64,000 nucleotides of DNA from Iningainema tapete BLCC-T55 (GCF_014698965.1 NZ_JACXAE010000095.1:1-64000), one strand, 5' to 3'; positions 36,032-45,530 are shown, counted from the first letter of the stretch. Notes: a model not told the origin generated them from the sequence alone. A program made the numbers and translations.

Positions 36032-36862
36032 TTATTTACTCACAACTTGCATCCTTTGAGTTATCATGGTCATACCATCTCCGCGCATGATTACGGCGGA
36101 AACCCATTGATTGCCAGGAGTAGCTGGTGCGCGTCCCTCCTTAAAAAGTCCACCAGATGTAAGTAATTCTAGCTCCACAGGTGTGGGGTTAAGATATTTG
36201 TTTGCTTGAATTGGTTCTTCTAGAGCTGCTCCTAGTATGTAATCTTCACCTAGTGGCTCTTGAACGATCGCATCAAAATTATACTGTTGACCGACTTTTA
36301 CTTGAGTTGGTAACTTGAGTTCAATTTGGGGTGGTTTATTTCCTGAGGTAAGTTGTGTACGTTCAGATATAATGTCTTGGCGGACAATTTTTCCGCCAAC
36401 AATGCGCTGACGCGATGTAATACTAGCGTTCATCGCCAAGTTATTACTCTTAGGAGAGGGTGAACCAGTTATATTAGTTACTGTGTCGGCAATAATCGCG
36501 TTGCCTTCAGACTTCCAGGATTGTACTTGTGTGTTGTACTTCAATTGGGGATAGCGCTGCCACAGTGAAATGAGGGCTTTTTCCATTGTCTGGAGATTTA
36601 ATCCATCTCCATGAGTAAAATTGTTGGCGTAGAACTGCAACACCCCTTTGACATTTCTTTGGCTTGCTGCTGCATCAACTTGTGCCAACAAGTTTCTCAA
36701 ATCGGCGGGTATAGTTGTTGTGGTATTAGTTTGAGCTAATTGCTGTGGTGTCTTGGCTTGAGCTTGATCCACATTGACTAAACCAATTGTGAGGCACAAT
36801 AAAATGAGAAAGCTGTTGGGCTTTGGTACGTGTCTTAGTAGTAAGGTAGTAAGGTTAGACAT
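36032..36862 (-). CDS. Secreted NTF2-like protein, unknown
   Basis: A 276-residue protein with a signal peptide (about 12-37, ending DQAQA). Residues about 50-160 have an NTF2/SnoaL-like pattern (LLAQVDAAASQRNVKGVLQFYANNFTHGDGLNLQTMEKALISLWQ, VQSWKSEGNAIIADTVTNI), and the rest is a beta-rich C-terminal domain (IELKLPTQVKVGQQYNFDAIVQEPLGEDYILGAALEEP). Similar secreted proteins are found only in cyanobacteria as far as I know. No catalytic residues can be named. It is in line with the SDR gene but separated by a palindromic repeat. Confidence 0.65.
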   Translation of the reverse strand: MSNLTTLLLRHVPKPNSFLILLCLTIGLVNVDQAQAKTPQQLAQTNTTTTIPADLRNLLAQVDAAASQRNVKGVLQFYANNFTHGDGLNLQTMEKALISLWQRYPQLKYNTQVQSWKSEGNAIIADTVTNITGSPSPKSNNLAMNASITSRQRIVGGKIVRQDIISERTQLTSGNKPPQIELKLPTQVKVGQQYNFDAIVQEPLGEDYILGAALEEPIQANKYLNPTPVELELLTSGGLFKEGRAPATPGNQWVSAVIMRGDGMTMITQRMQVVSK

Positions 36863-36942
36863 TGTTGAGTGGCAATTTGGCGACAGTTGGTAAGAATTTG
36901 TTTTATCTTAGTTAATCTAGGTGCTGATAGGGTAGAGGCTTG

Positions 36943-38013
36943 ATGACACACGCTCCGATACGATTATTAATAGCTGCTAGTGGTACTGGTGGACACTTAT
37001 TTCCGGCGATCGCACTGGCGGAAAAATTGCCAGATTATCAAATAGAATGGCTTGGTGTCCCCAATCGACTAGAAACTCAGCTTGTTCCCCAGCAGTATCC
37101 ATTGAATACTATTGCAGTTGAGGGGTTCCAGCAAAAATTGGGACTTTCATCTTTGCGCGTTTTGGGGGGACTAATCGGTTCGATTCTCAAAGTTAGAAAA
37201 CTCCTCCAACAAGGAAAATTTCAAGGGGTATTTACAACTGGGGGTTATATAGCAAGTCCTGCTATAATTGCCGCACGTTCTTTAGGTTTACCTGTAATTC
37301 TCCACGAGTCCAACGCTTTACCTGGTAAAGTAACACGTTTTTTTGGTCCTTGGTGTAATGCAGTGGCGGTGGGATTTGAGGTAGCAGCTTCATACTTAAA
37401 GGGCGCTAAAACAGTTTATACGGGTACTCCAGTACGTTCGGAATTTTTGGCAGCAGGAATTGAAGCATCCCTAGATTTGCCGATTCCTGAAGGTGTTCCC
37501 TTGATTGTGGTATTTGGTGGTAGTCAGGGGGCTGTTGGTATTAATAAGTTGGTACGCGAGTCCGCTACAGCTTGGTTTGAGGCAGGTGCTTGGGTTGTGC
37601 ATCTAACTGGGGATAGAGATCCTGATGCGGATAGTTTAAAACATCCGCAGTATATAGCGCTACCATTTTACAATAACATGGCGGCATTGTTGCGCAGATC
37701 TAATTTAGCGATTAGTCGTTCTGGCGCTGGTAGTTTGACGGAGTTGGCTGTGTGTGGAACTCCAGCAATTTTGATCCCTTACCCGTTTGCCGCCGAAGAT
37801 CATCAAACATACAATGCTAAGGTTTTTACTTCGGTAGGTGCGGCGTTGTTGTTTCAACAGTCCGAGTTAACAAACCAGGTGTTGCAAGATAAGGTATTGA
37901 GTTTATTACAATCAACCGTAGAATTACGTAAGATGGGAGAGGCGGCACAGGCGATCGCACTTCCTGATAGTGCCGAGAAGTTGGCGCAGTTAGTACGTGA
38001 GGTGTTACACTAA
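36943..38013 (+). CDS. murG: UDP-GlcNAc:lipid I GlcNAc-transferase MurG
   Basis: A 356-residue GT28 glycosyltransferase. N-terminal loop ASGTGGHLFPAIALAEKL and the second-domain signature VFGGSQGAVGINKLV, YNNMAALLRRSNLAISRSGAGSLTELAVCGTPAILIPYPFAAEDHQTYNA (parts of one run) identify MurG. It adds GlcNAc to lipid I on the inner face of the membrane to make lipid II. ATG 36943 follows AGAGG; a TTG one codon upstream is less likely. It stands outside a dcw cluster, as is usual in cyanobacteria. Confidence 0.95.
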   Translation: MTHAPIRLLIAASGTGGHLFPAIALAEKLPDYQIEWLGVPNRLETQLVPQQYPLNTIAVEGFQQKLGLSSLRVLGGLIGSILKVRKLLQQGKFQGVFTTGGYIASPAIIAARSLGLPVILHESNALPGKVTRFFGPWCNAVAVGFEVAASYLKGAKTVYTGTPVRSEFLAAGIEASLDLPIPEGVPLIVVFGGSQGAVGINKLVRESATAWFEAGAWVVHLTGDRDPDADSLKHPQYIALPFYNNMAALLRRSNLAISRSGAGSLTELAVCGTPAILIPYPFAAEDHQTYNAKVFTSVGAALLFQQSELTNQVLQDKVLSLLQSTVELRKMGEAAQAIALPDSAEKLAQLVREVLH

Positions 38014-38072
38014 CCGGGATTGAACTAATGTCAAATTATCATGTGCAGCATAATACTGCACAATCAAATCTA

Positions 38073-38657
38073 CTATGAACAAAGAACGCTAGACCAGTCT
38101 TGATGTCCTCTACCTGGTTGACACTTGTATTGTTCACCTACCCAAATAATTTCCCATTTATTTTGCTTGCGTTTCAATTCGATCCGATATCTTATTCCAC
38201 GCACTGAATCATCAGCCAAACCTACAATAGTGTGTAAGATTGTAGCTGTTTCTGCAAAAGGAAATCCTTCAGGATATTCAACTGAAATTTCCTCAGAAAA
38301 TCTTCCCTCTTCTTCGTCTTCCTCATGACGAAACAATTGTACAGCTACTGCCTTTGGAGTAGAAACTCTAATCCGGTGAGAAGAGATAAATTCTTGTACA
38401 TCAATTGCCTGAAAATCTGCTCGTGGATCAATTTTTTGTAATGCCGTGTTTAATTTAGACCAAGTTTTCTCCCCTACAATACCATCAGCAACTAGTTGTT
38501 GTGACTTTTGAAAGTTAATGACAGCTTCTTTCGTTTTTGCTCCAAAAATGCCGTCAACAATACCTGAGTAAAAATTGAGTTTTTTCAAACCTTCTTGTAG
38601 CTTGGTGACTTCCGCACCTTTTGAGCCTTCCTTAAGTACAACAGAAGTAGCGTTCAT
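38073..38657 (-). CDS. Peptidoglycan-binding-domain protein with novel C-terminal domain
   Basis: A 194-residue protein. Residues 8-70 are a PG_binding_1 domain (VLKEGSKGAEVTKLQEGLKKLNFYSGIVDGIFGAKTKEAVINFQ). The C-terminal 110 residues (SHRIRVSTPKAVAVQLFRHEEDEEEGRFSEEISVEYP... GIRYRIELKRKQNKWEIIWVGEQYKCQPGRGHQDWSS) form a domain I do not recognise; it ends with a Cys-rich, aromatic tail. No signal peptide is visible, so its location is uncertain. It converges on murG. Confidence 0.7.
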   Translation of the reverse strand: MNATSVVLKEGSKGAEVTKLQEGLKKLNFYSGIVDGIFGAKTKEAVINFQKSQQLVADGIVGEKTWSKLNTALQKIDPRADFQAIDVQEFISSHRIRVSTPKAVAVQLFRHEEDEEEGRFSEEISVEYPEGFPFAETATILHTIVGLADDSVRGIRYRIELKRKQNKWEIIWVGEQYKCQPGRGHQDWSSVLCS

Positions 38658-38777
38658 AGTTTGTCCTGTCTTGAAAAGTTGCTAATTGAACTTCATGTTT
38701 TGTTTTACATACTTAAAATCACTTTTGAATTTACCCATTCCGGACGCACAAGTATAAAAATTGAAAATTTTTCGGAC

Positions 38778-38948
38778 ATGCCAGTTTGACAAACTACGCG
38801 CAATCCAAGCAGCAAAGCGCAGTACTGGGTTGTCTGCACTCCCAGCGGTGGTGCTAAGTCGGTGCGACTCGAACTCAATCATAACTGGAAAGAGTCTTTA
38901 AGCGATGAAGAGTTGATTCATAAAATTAAACAGCAACTTGAAGAATAG
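38778..38948 (+). pseudogene. Possible coding relic with in-frame TGA
   Basis: Reads MPV-stop-QTTRNPSSKAQYWVVCTPSG and GAKSVRLELNHNWKESLSDE, ELIHKIKQQLEE-stop. The amphipathic, protein-like composition to a terminal stop suggests a true coding past, but no intact start exists. Family unknown. An antisense 66-codon frame (38682-38882) covers part of it and looks less protein-like. Confidence 0.35.
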
Positions 38949-38950
38949 AT

Positions 38951-39055
38951 TTACTCTAAACGCTGTTCTTCTTCATCCAACCAAATTTCTGCTAAAAGCG
39001 ATAAACCAATTAGCCAAAAAAAGCAAAAGCCTAAAAATATAAACATTCCTACCAT
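38951..39055 (-). CDS. Small single-helix membrane protein (34 aa)
   Basis: Reads MVGMFIFLGFCFFWLIGLSL then LAEIWLDEEEQRLE. One strong membrane helix (about 3-24) is followed by an acidic tail. GAGGTGA lies 7 bases before the ATG at 39055, which supports translation. The size and shape resemble small thylakoid or cytochrome-complex subunits, but I do not recognise this one. It is too short for usual gene callers. Confidence 0.5.
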   Translation of the reverse strand: MVGMFIFLGFCFFWLIGLSLLAEIWLDEEEQRLE

Positions 39056-39527
39056 CACTATCACCTCGAATATAATACGATCGCTTTCTTTTCTCTATCA
39101 CTTAAGAAGAGTGAGCACAGAACGCAATGGCAAAACAGCTTCTTTACCTAGACAGCTTAATTTAAATTATTTACTTAAGGCTGTTGACTCTGCCTTTGAA
39201 GCTTTTTAGCTTCAATTACTAAATTAACATCCCAAATGTTAGTATTTAAGAATGCAACTAATCTTTACTTTAAAAAAAGTATTTGTAAAGGTTTGTAATG
39301 GAGAACATCTACATCCTTCCATCTGGCACACTAAAGACTTTGTATTGATGTCGTTACTATGACTAAATTACTATTAAATATTGAAGATTGTTAACTGGAT
39401 GAAAATAATTTAATTTTTCAGCAAATTTAGCGCAAATGACAACTGCTATGGCTTGACGAAAGCAGAACAGTCAAGAGAAACTAGTGCAAACAAACGTTGC
39501 AGTGTATCTTAAACTGGGGTTTTGATT

Positions 39528-41021
39528 ATGACCATTCCGCTAACTTGTCAAAATTACATTGCAGGTGAATGGTTGAGTGCGGTATCGGCAGAAACTTTGC
39601 CCAGCAGCAACCCCGCTAATAGCCGTGAAATAGTTGCTACCTTCCCTCGCTCCGCAACTGCTGATGTTGATGCTGCCATAGCTGCCGCTCGTCAAGCTTA
39701 CCGTACTTGGCGACTCGTTCCCGCCCCAGCAAGGGCAGAATACATCTTTCGCGTTGGTGAACTTTTACTCCAGCATAAAGAAGAACTTGCTCAGTTGATG
39801 AGTCGGGAAATGGGTAAACCCCTGGCAGAAGCACGGGGAGATGTACAAGAAGGGATTGATTGCGCTTATTACAGTGCAGGAGAAGGGCGGCGATTATTCG
39901 GGCAAACTACTCCTTCAGAAATGCCCAATAAGTTTGCCATGACGATGCGGATGCCAATTGGAGTTTGCGCTTTGATTACTCCGTGGAATTTCCCAGTGGC
40001 GATTCCTTGTTGGAAAGCTATGCCGGCATTAGTTTGTGGTAATACTGTGATCCTTAAACCATCTGAAGATACCCCAGCTTGTGCAACTAAACTAATTGAG
40101 ATTTTTCACGCTGCGGGTTTGCCAAAAGGAGTGGTTAACTTAGTACATGGTTTGGGCGAAGAGGCAGGGAAAGCTTTAGTTGAACACAGTAATGTTGATT
40201 TGGTGTCTTTTACAGGTTCGTCGGAAACTGGTGCTTTTGTTGGGGCAACTTGTGGGCGTACTCACAAACGTGTTTGTTTGGAGATGGGTGGCAAAAATGC
40301 CCAAATTGTGATGGAAGATGCCGATTTGGAACTAGCTCTTGAAGGTGCTGTTTGGGGTGCTTTTGGTACTTCTGGGCAACGATGTACTGCTACTAGTCGT
40401 CTGATTTTGCACCGCGATATTAAAGAGAAGTTTACTCATATGCTGAAGGAGCGTACTGGTAAGTTACGTTTGGGTGCTGGTACTGATCCTAATACTGATG
40501 TGGGACCATTGGTAAATGCTTCTCAACTTGAGCGTGTAAGTAGGTATGTGGAGATTGGGCGGGAGGAAGGCGCAAAGGTTTTATTGGGGGGAGCGGTGGC
40601 AAGTGAGGGGGATTTGCAACACGGTTTCTTTTTTCACCCAACTATTCTTGATGATGTAACTCCGCAGATGCGGGTGGCGCGTGAGGAAATTTTTGGTCCT
40701 GTTGTGGTTTTGATTGAGGTAGGCTCTTTTGAGGAGGCGATCGCTATCCTTAATGATACGCCTTTTGGTCTTTCTTCTTCGATTTATACTCGTGATGTGA
40801 GTCGTGCTTTTGCTGCTATGCGCGATATTGAGGCTGGTATTACTTATATTAATGGTCCGACGATTGGTGCTGAGGTGCATTTGCCTTTTGGTGGTGTTAA
40901 GCAAACTGGTAATGGGCATCGTGAGGCTGGTGGAGCAATCGATGTTTTTACGGAGTGGAAGGCTGTGTATGTTGATTTTTCGGGGAGTTTGCAGCGTGCG
41001 CAGATTGATAATCGGGAGTGA
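39528..41021 (+). CDS. NAD(P)-dependent aldehyde dehydrogenase
   Basis: A 497-residue ALDH from ATG 39528. General base E252 ([10 protein letters not shown]) and nucleophile C286 ([12 protein letters not shown]) are present, with the cofactor motif FTGSSETG and the end motif [17 protein letters not shown]. It resembles semialdehyde dehydrogenases of the succinate/2-oxoglutarate semialdehyde and aminoadipate semialdehyde type. It is followed on the same strand by a class III aminotransferase (137 bases) and a DUF1338 dioxygenase. That set suggests oxidation of 2-aminoadipate 6-semialdehyde in lysine breakdown; GABA breakdown is the main alternative. Confidence 0.88.
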   Translation: MTIPLTCQNYIAGEWLSAVSAETLPSSNPANSREIVATFPRSATADVDAAIAAARQAYRTWRLVPAPARAEYIFRVGELLLQHKEELAQLMSREMGKPLAEARGDVQEGIDCAYYSAGEGRRLFGQTTPSEMPNKFAMTMRMPIGVCALITPWNFPVAIPCWKAMPALVCGNTVILKPSEDTPACATKLIEIFHAAGLPKGVVNLVHGLGEEAGKALVEHSNVDLVSFTGSSETGAFVGATCGRTHKRVCLEMGGKNAQIVMEDADLELALEGAVWGAFGTSGQRCTATSRLILHRDIKEKFTHMLKERTGKLRLGAGTDPNTDVGPLVNASQLERVSRYVEIGREEGAKVLLGGAVASEGDLQHGFFFHPTILDDVTPQMRVAREEIFGPVVVLIEVGSFEEAIAILNDTPFGLSSSIYTRDVSRAFAAMRDIEAGITYINGPTIGAEVHLPFGGVKQTGNGHREAGGAIDVFTEWKAVYVDFSGSLQRAQIDNRE

Positions 41022-41157
41022 TAAACCGCCAAGAGCGCCAAGAAGAAGATACCTGTAAATTTATCGAAAATTTGGATGTGTAATATACAGTTTTAGTTTT
41101 TTGGTAGTCGTAAGTTTATGGGAATAGAAAAAGTATGTTTTATACTACTTCGCTTTT

Positions 41158-42471
41158 ATGGTACTAGACCTGCGTCAATCCAAAATCGGCATTCCTAAAT
41201 CTCAACTTTCTTTGCCTCGTGTGCCTCGGATTGTAACTTCGTTGCCTGGACCATTGGCTCGTGATATAGTGAAACGCGATCACGCTGTGACTTCTCCTTC
41301 TTATACTCGTGACTATCCTTTGGTGGTGGCTCGTGGTGAGGGTTGTATGGTGGAGGATGTGGATGGTAATGTGTTTTTGGATCTGACGGCGGGTATTGCT
41401 GTTACTGCTACTGGGCACGCGCATCCTGATGTTGTGCAGGCTATTCAAGCTCAAGCTGGTAATTTGCTGCATATGTCGGGAACTGATTTTTACTATGAGC
41501 CAATGGTGGATTTGGCGGAGATGTTGGCTTTGCGTGTTCCTTTTCCTGATGGTGCAAGGGTGTTTTTTACTAATTCTGGGGCGGAGTCTAATGAGGGGGC
41601 AATTAAGCTGGCTAGGTATTATACTGGACGTTCTCTGATTGTGGCTTTTTTGGGAGCATTTCACGGACGCACTTATGGGGCGATGTCTTTGACTGGTTCT
41701 AAAACTGTGCAAAGAGCTAAGTTTGGTCCTTTGTTACCAGGGGTGACGCATGTTCCCTACGGTACTCACTCTGGTTTGGATTATTTGGAGCAACAACTTT
41801 TTTCTACTACTTTACCACCTAATGAGGTGGCGGCGATTGTAGTTGAGCCAATTCAAGGGGAGGGCGGTTATATTGTGCCGGAGGATGGGTTTTTACAGCG
41901 CATCAGAGATATATGCGATCGCCACGGCATTTTGATGGTTGTTGATGAAGTACAATCTGGGATGGGGCGCACTGGGCGTTTGTTTGCGATTGAGCATTGG
42001 GGTGTGATGCCTGATATCATTACTACTGCTAAAGGGATCGCTAGTGGACTACCTTTAGGAGCAATTCTCTCTCGTCCTGAATTGATGACTTGGCAACCCG
42101 GTTCTCATGCTACCACTTTCGGCGGTAATCCTGTTGCTTGTGCTGCGGGTATTGCGACTTTGCAACTACTGGAAAGTGGTTTGATGGCAAACGCTACTGA
42201 GATGGGCGAATTATTACAAGCTGGTTTGCTTCGCTTATCTCAACAATTTCCTCTTTCGCCACCCCGTGGTAAAGGCTTGATGGTGGCGGTAGATATATTA
42301 GATAATGAGGGTAAGTTACGCGATCGCCTGATCAAAGAAGCTTTCTTGCGCGGTTTATTGCTGCTTGGTTGCGGTAAAGCTGCAATTCGCTTTTGTCCAC
42401 CTTTGGTAATTGATAGTGACCAAATTCAAATTGCCCTAGATATTATATCAGATATTTTCAACAATATGTGA
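41158..42471 (+). CDS. Class III PLP aminotransferase
   Basis: A 437-residue aminotransferase of the acetylornithine/GABA/lysine group. The PLP lysine is K292 in TTAKGIASGLPLGAIL; other signs are FTNSGAESNEGAIKLARYYTGR, AFHGRTYG, VVEPIQGEGGY and VDEVQSGMGRTG. It should move an omega-amino group to 2-oxoglutarate. With the neighbouring ALDH and DUF1338 genes, lysine 6-aminotransferase is the favoured role; GABA transaminase cannot be excluded. It starts at ATG 41158, with no strong ribosome site. Confidence 0.87.
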   Translation: MVLDLRQSKIGIPKSQLSLPRVPRIVTSLPGPLARDIVKRDHAVTSPSYTRDYPLVVARGEGCMVEDVDGNVFLDLTAGIAVTATGHAHPDVVQAIQAQAGNLLHMSGTDFYYEPMVDLAEMLALRVPFPDGARVFFTNSGAESNEGAIKLARYYTGRSLIVAFLGAFHGRTYGAMSLTGSKTVQRAKFGPLLPGVTHVPYGTHSGLDYLEQQLFSTTLPPNEVAAIVVEPIQGEGGYIVPEDGFLQRIRDICDRHGILMVVDEVQSGMGRTGRLFAIEHWGVMPDIITTAKGIASGLPLGAILSRPELMTWQPGSHATTFGGNPVACAAGIATLQLLESGLMANATEMGELLQAGLLRLSQQFPLSPPRGKGLMVAVDILDNEGKLRDRLIKEAFLRGLLLLGCGKAAIRFCPPLVIDSDQIQIALDIISDIFNNM

Positions 42472-42488
42472 AAAAACCTCACGCTAAT

Positions 42489-42516
42489 GTAGAGACGCGA
42501 AATTTCGCGTCTCTAC
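42489..42516. repeat. GTAGAGACGCGAAATTTCGCGTCTCTAC-type palindrome
   Basis: 28-base perfect palindrome between the aminotransferase and DUF1338 genes. As a strong hairpin in an otherwise co-directional cluster it could reduce read-through to the third gene. Confidence 0.75.
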
Positions 42517-42566
42517 AGCGTATTTGTGTGAGGTTATATTAGTCTTGTGGCAACAATAGAAATCAT

Positions 42567-43478
42567 ATGAACCCCGAAATCGCCCGTCACCTTTTCTCAT
42601 TGCTTTGGCAAGATTACACTGCTAGGGTAAGTTACGCTCACACCTATGAGCAAATGATTGTAGGTGCGGGTGGCTGTGTGAAGAACGATCATATTGCTTT
42701 TCGGTCTTTACGTATGATGGTGGATAGTCCACAGGGTAAGGTTAATTTGGGGATTGAGTACCTGGGGCAACTTGCTTTATCTTTTGGTTATGAGGCGGTT
42801 GGGGAGTATACTTTTGCTGAAACTCATCTTTTTGCCCGTCACTATCGTCATCCGCAGCAGGAGAAATTTGACTTGCCCAAGTTGTTTATTAGTGAGTTAA
42901 TTGTAGATGAATTGCCAGATGCGATCGCTCAACTTATCCATCAAACAGTAGCAGGCGAAAATTTACTCAATATCTCCGCAATTTTACATACATTTAAGAC
43001 TGACGCTAAACGTTTGACTAAAGAACTCCATAAAATCTTTAGCCGCCCTTGGCAACCTCCTCGACAATCCATTTTAGAAGAAGTTAATAAATATACTCAA
43101 TATGGTGCATGGGTTTTGCTGCACGGTTTCTCTGTCAATCACTTCACGGGCTACGTCAATAGTCAAAATACTCCTGAATACCCAGATATAGAAACTACTG
43201 CCTGTGGTTTAGCTAAGCTGAGTGTACCGATGAAAGCAGAAATTGAAGGGGATGTTAACTGTGGTTTGCGGCAAACGGCAACGCAAGCAGTGACGGAAAT
43301 TGTCACGGTATTAGATGATTCTACTGGTGCAGAAATTCAAATCCCTTGGACTTACGCTTATTATGAAATTGCCCAGCGCTATATGGTAGAAGTAGAACCT
43401 GGTAAACAAGTACTTTTTGATGGTTTTTTGGGTAAGAATGCTCAACAGTTATTTGAAATGACACGGGTATCTAAGTAG
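42567..43478 (+). CDS. DUF1338 protein, likely 2-oxoadipate dioxygenase/decarboxylase
   Basis: A 303-residue DUF1338 protein, the family of HglS, an Fe(II) enzyme that converts 2-oxoadipate to D-2-hydroxyglutarate in bacterial and plant lysine catabolism. The metal and substrate residues have likely counterparts: H42 and R46 in NDHIAFRSL, H192 in SVNHFTGYVN, and E267 in YAYYEIAQRYMVE. It is shorter than Pseudomonas HglS, like other compact members. Placed after an ALDH and an aminotransferase, it completes a plausible lysine-to-2-hydroxyglutarate route. The stop codon overlaps the end of the next, convergent gene by 8 bases. Confidence 0.85.
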   Translation: MNPEIARHLFSLLWQDYTARVSYAHTYEQMIVGAGGCVKNDHIAFRSLRMMVDSPQGKVNLGIEYLGQLALSFGYEAVGEYTFAETHLFARHYRHPQQEKFDLPKLFISELIVDELPDAIAQLIHQTVAGENLLNISAILHTFKTDAKRLTKELHKIFSRPWQPPRQSILEEVNKYTQYGAWVLLHGFSVNHFTGYVNSQNTPEYPDIETTACGLAKLSVPMKAEIEGDVNCGLRQTATQAVTEIVTVLDDSTGAEIQIPWTYAYYEIAQRYMVEVEPGKQVLFDGFLGKNAQQLFEMTRVSK

Positions 43479-43725
43479 CAGAAAGTAAAGCTTCTGTAAT
43501 TCGTGGCAATAACTCCATAGAAGCTACTACAAATTTTGAATTTGGCGGCAAATCAACTGTCATTCCTTTCAAAATCATGATCGATCTATTTGCCATCTTA
43601 TAACGTGTAGAATCTTGAAGATTGATCCTTGCTTCTGCAATAATTTTTATTTGCTCTAAAGCTTCAACCTTGTCTTCAGTAGACAGATTTGAATCTTCTT
43701 CAATAGTCTTTTTAAGCAAGATCAA
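43471..43725 (-). CDS. Small helical protein, unknown
   Basis: An 84-residue frame from TTG 43725 with AAGGA 6 bases upstream. It is mainly helical and charged (KKTIEEDSNLSTEDKVEALEQIKIIAEA), ending PNSKFVVASMELLPRITEALLSAT. The first half resembles helical tails found at the C-termini of larger cyanobacterial accessory proteins, so it may be a fragment. It overlaps the DUF1338 stop. Confidence 0.4.
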   Translation of the reverse strand: MILLKKTIEEDSNLSTEDKVEALEQIKIIAEARINLQDSTRYKMANRSIMILKGMTVDLPPNSKFVVASMELLPRITEALLSAT

Positions 43726-43942
43726 TAGTTCCTTAAAAGAATAAAGCTAGCTATTGAAATAAAAACTACAAGCGGATTGGTTGGCGGCATAAAGTCTCTA
43801 TAATAGCTTGGGTTTGAAGCTGCATTATAATGTCAACTAAAAAAAAGATTTTAGCTTACTTTACCTTTGAATGCCGCTTCCGTCACACCACCGCATTATA
43901 CACAGTATCTACTGAGCTTAGGAAGTATCTAATGCGGCGTTG

Positions 43943-44362
43943 ATGGTATTAACTACCGTAGACGAAGAAAAAGCACCACTCGAAGCAAGGTACTTACTTG
44001 AGCGTTCCGCTGTGAAACAGCCGGAAACAGCAAATAGCGCCATAATTGAGTTAGTGACGACAATCATGGTGTACAAATTTGAACAATTAAGCCGCCGGGA
44101 GGTAGAATTGATGTTAGGAATTACACTAAAAGAAACGCGAGTTTACAGAGAAATTAAGGCAGAAGGACGAGAGGAGGCAGAACAGAGAGAACGAGCGCTG
44201 ATTCTTCGTCAACTAACTCGACGGGTAGGAGAATTACCTCAAGATGTGCGTCAGCACATGGAAACTCTGTCCCTAGAAAAGTTAGAAAATCTTGGTGAAG
44301 CACTGTTAGATTTTCAGGGAATGGCTGATTTACTCTCTTGGCTAGAAGCACTTGGGGGTTAG
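43943..44362 (+). pseudogene. Truncated Rpn/DUF4351 gene (C-terminal half)
   Basis: 139 codons beginning in the middle of the Rpn family: ARYLLERSAVKQPETANSAIIELVTTIMVYKFEQLSRREVELMLG (adjacent parts), then a DUF4351 end (LILRQLTRRVGELPQDVRQHMETLSLEKLENLGEALLDF). The N-terminal PD-(D/E)XK nuclease half is absent; upstream DNA (43750-43940) does not encode it in any frame that I can see. It is followed by a strong hairpin. Third DUF4351 locus of the window. Confidence 0.7.
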
Positions 44363-44365
44363 TAT

Positions 44366-44398
44366 AGATACCCGACTTTTTAAAAAAGTCGGGTATCT
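44366..44398. repeat. CCCGACTTTTT hairpin (variant of the second palindrome family)
   Basis: Perfect 16-bp arms (AGATACCCGACTTTTT and its complement) with a 1-base loop. Related to the repeats at 48640 and 60994. It can also serve as a terminator for the truncated Rpn gene. Confidence 0.7.
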
Positions 44399-44451
44399 TA
44401 ACATGGGTAAATGCGATCACCTGCTTTTACAACATAATTGATCACAAATAC

Positions 44452-45522
44452 CTAATTACTCTCTTTTTCTTGAATTGCTTTTTGCCCCACACCAATAACC
44501 GAACCACTACCACCAAATACAGAACCAGTTATACCGCGTCGAAAACGAGAACTAACTGAATTAAGAGTAATATTAGGTAAGGGAACATAGCCAACTTGTA
44601 ACACAATATTTGCATTTTCTGGTGCTACATAGAAGTTAGTAAAAGCCTTAACTTCTGGGCGATTAGCTGCCGATTTCTTCACATAAATAAATACTGGACG
44701 CGAAAGTGGTTGATAACTAGAATCAGAAATTGTTGTTGGGCTAGGCTTTGTACAACCGTAACCATTGTCAACAGCGACTAGCTTTAACTTATCTCTATTT
44801 GCTATATAATAAGCATAGCCAAAAAAGCCCAATCCATTGCGATCGCCTGAAACACCTTTAACTAAAGCAGTATCATCTTCACTCTTGGTATAATCACCTC
44901 GACTTTTACCTTCTTCACCGACTACTGCTAAAGTAAAATAGTCGTAAGTACCTGATTTAGGATCGGGACCATAAAGTTTCAATGGTTGATTGGGAAAACT
45001 AGAACGAATTTGGTTCCAACTACTAACTTTACCTTGAGCACCTGGTTCCCACATTTTTCTCAGTTCATCTATTTTGAGACAATCAACAAAATTGTTTTGT
45101 TGATTGGCTACAACCGAAATACCATCAAAGGCAACAGGCATCTCAATATATTCTATGTTATTCTTTTGGCAAACCTGTTGTTCTAAAGAGTTGATGGGGC
45201 GAGAAGCGCCTGTAATATCAGTTTGATTTGTACAGAACTTTTCAAAACCGCCACCAGTACCAGACACTGCAACTGTAAACTGAACTCCTGGATTTTTCAT
45301 CTTAAATTCCTGTGCCATTGCCTTGGAAACAGGAAACACAGTACTTGAGCCATCTATAATTAAATTGCCTGATAGGTTAGAAACATTACTAGCGTTTTCA
45401 GCTACAGTCAATGCTTGGGGAAACTCAGTTGCCTGATATGGCTGCCGATTATTACAAGCAGTAATTCCCATCAGAGCAACTAAAGGTAGAACAGATGCTG
45501 TACGCATGTTTTGAAATATCAT
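44452..45522 (-). CDS. pstS: Phosphate ABC-transporter substrate-binding protein PstS
   Basis: A 356-residue lipoprotein: signal peptide with lipobox ITAC (Cys about 23), then a PstS-type domain. Phosphate-binding loops are seen in IDGSSTVFPVSKAMAQEF, SGTGGGFEKFC, TDITGASRPI and DPKSGTYDYF. It binds phosphate outside the membrane. No pstC, pstA or pstB follows; instead it is 8 bases downstream of a Na+/phosphate symporter gene, an unusual pairing that still points to phosphate uptake. It resembles the SphX/PstS variants of cyanobacteria. Confidence 0.9.
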   Translation of the reverse strand: MIFQNMRTASVLPLVALMGITACNNRQPYQATEFPQALTVAENASNVSNLSGNLIIDGSSTVFPVSKAMAQEFKMKNPGVQFTVAVSGTGGGFEKFCTNQTDITGASRPINSLEQQVCQKNNIEYIEMPVAFDGISVVANQQNNFVDCLKIDELRKMWEPGAQGKVSSWNQIRSSFPNQPLKLYGPDPKSGTYDYFTLAVVGEEGKSRGDYTKSEDDTALVKGVSGDRNGLGFFGYAYYIANRDKLKLVAVDNGYGCTKPSPTTISDSSYQPLSRPVFIYVKKSAANRPEVKAFTNFYVAPENANIVLQVGYVPLPNITLNSVSSRFRRGITGSVFGGSGSVIGVGQKAIQEKESN

Positions 45523-45530
45523 ACGCTCAA

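Larger units (their letters stand above)
38658..39527. other. Long intergenic region with a small ORF and a coding relic
   Basis: 870 bases between the peptidoglycan-binding gene and the aldehyde dehydrogenase. It holds a plausible 34-residue membrane protein (minus, 38951-39055) and a relic reading frame (plus, 38778-38948). The remaining 39070-39520 is AT-rich and empty of recognised features. Confidence 0.55.

Noticed and set aside
38682-38882. 66-codon minus-strand frame
   Set aside because: Composition is not protein-like; the opposite strand in the same place reads as a more convincing coding relic.
41164-41712. Antisense frame (182 codons) within the aminotransferase gene
   Set aside because: Shadow of the real gene; Ser/His/Arg-rich, no family.
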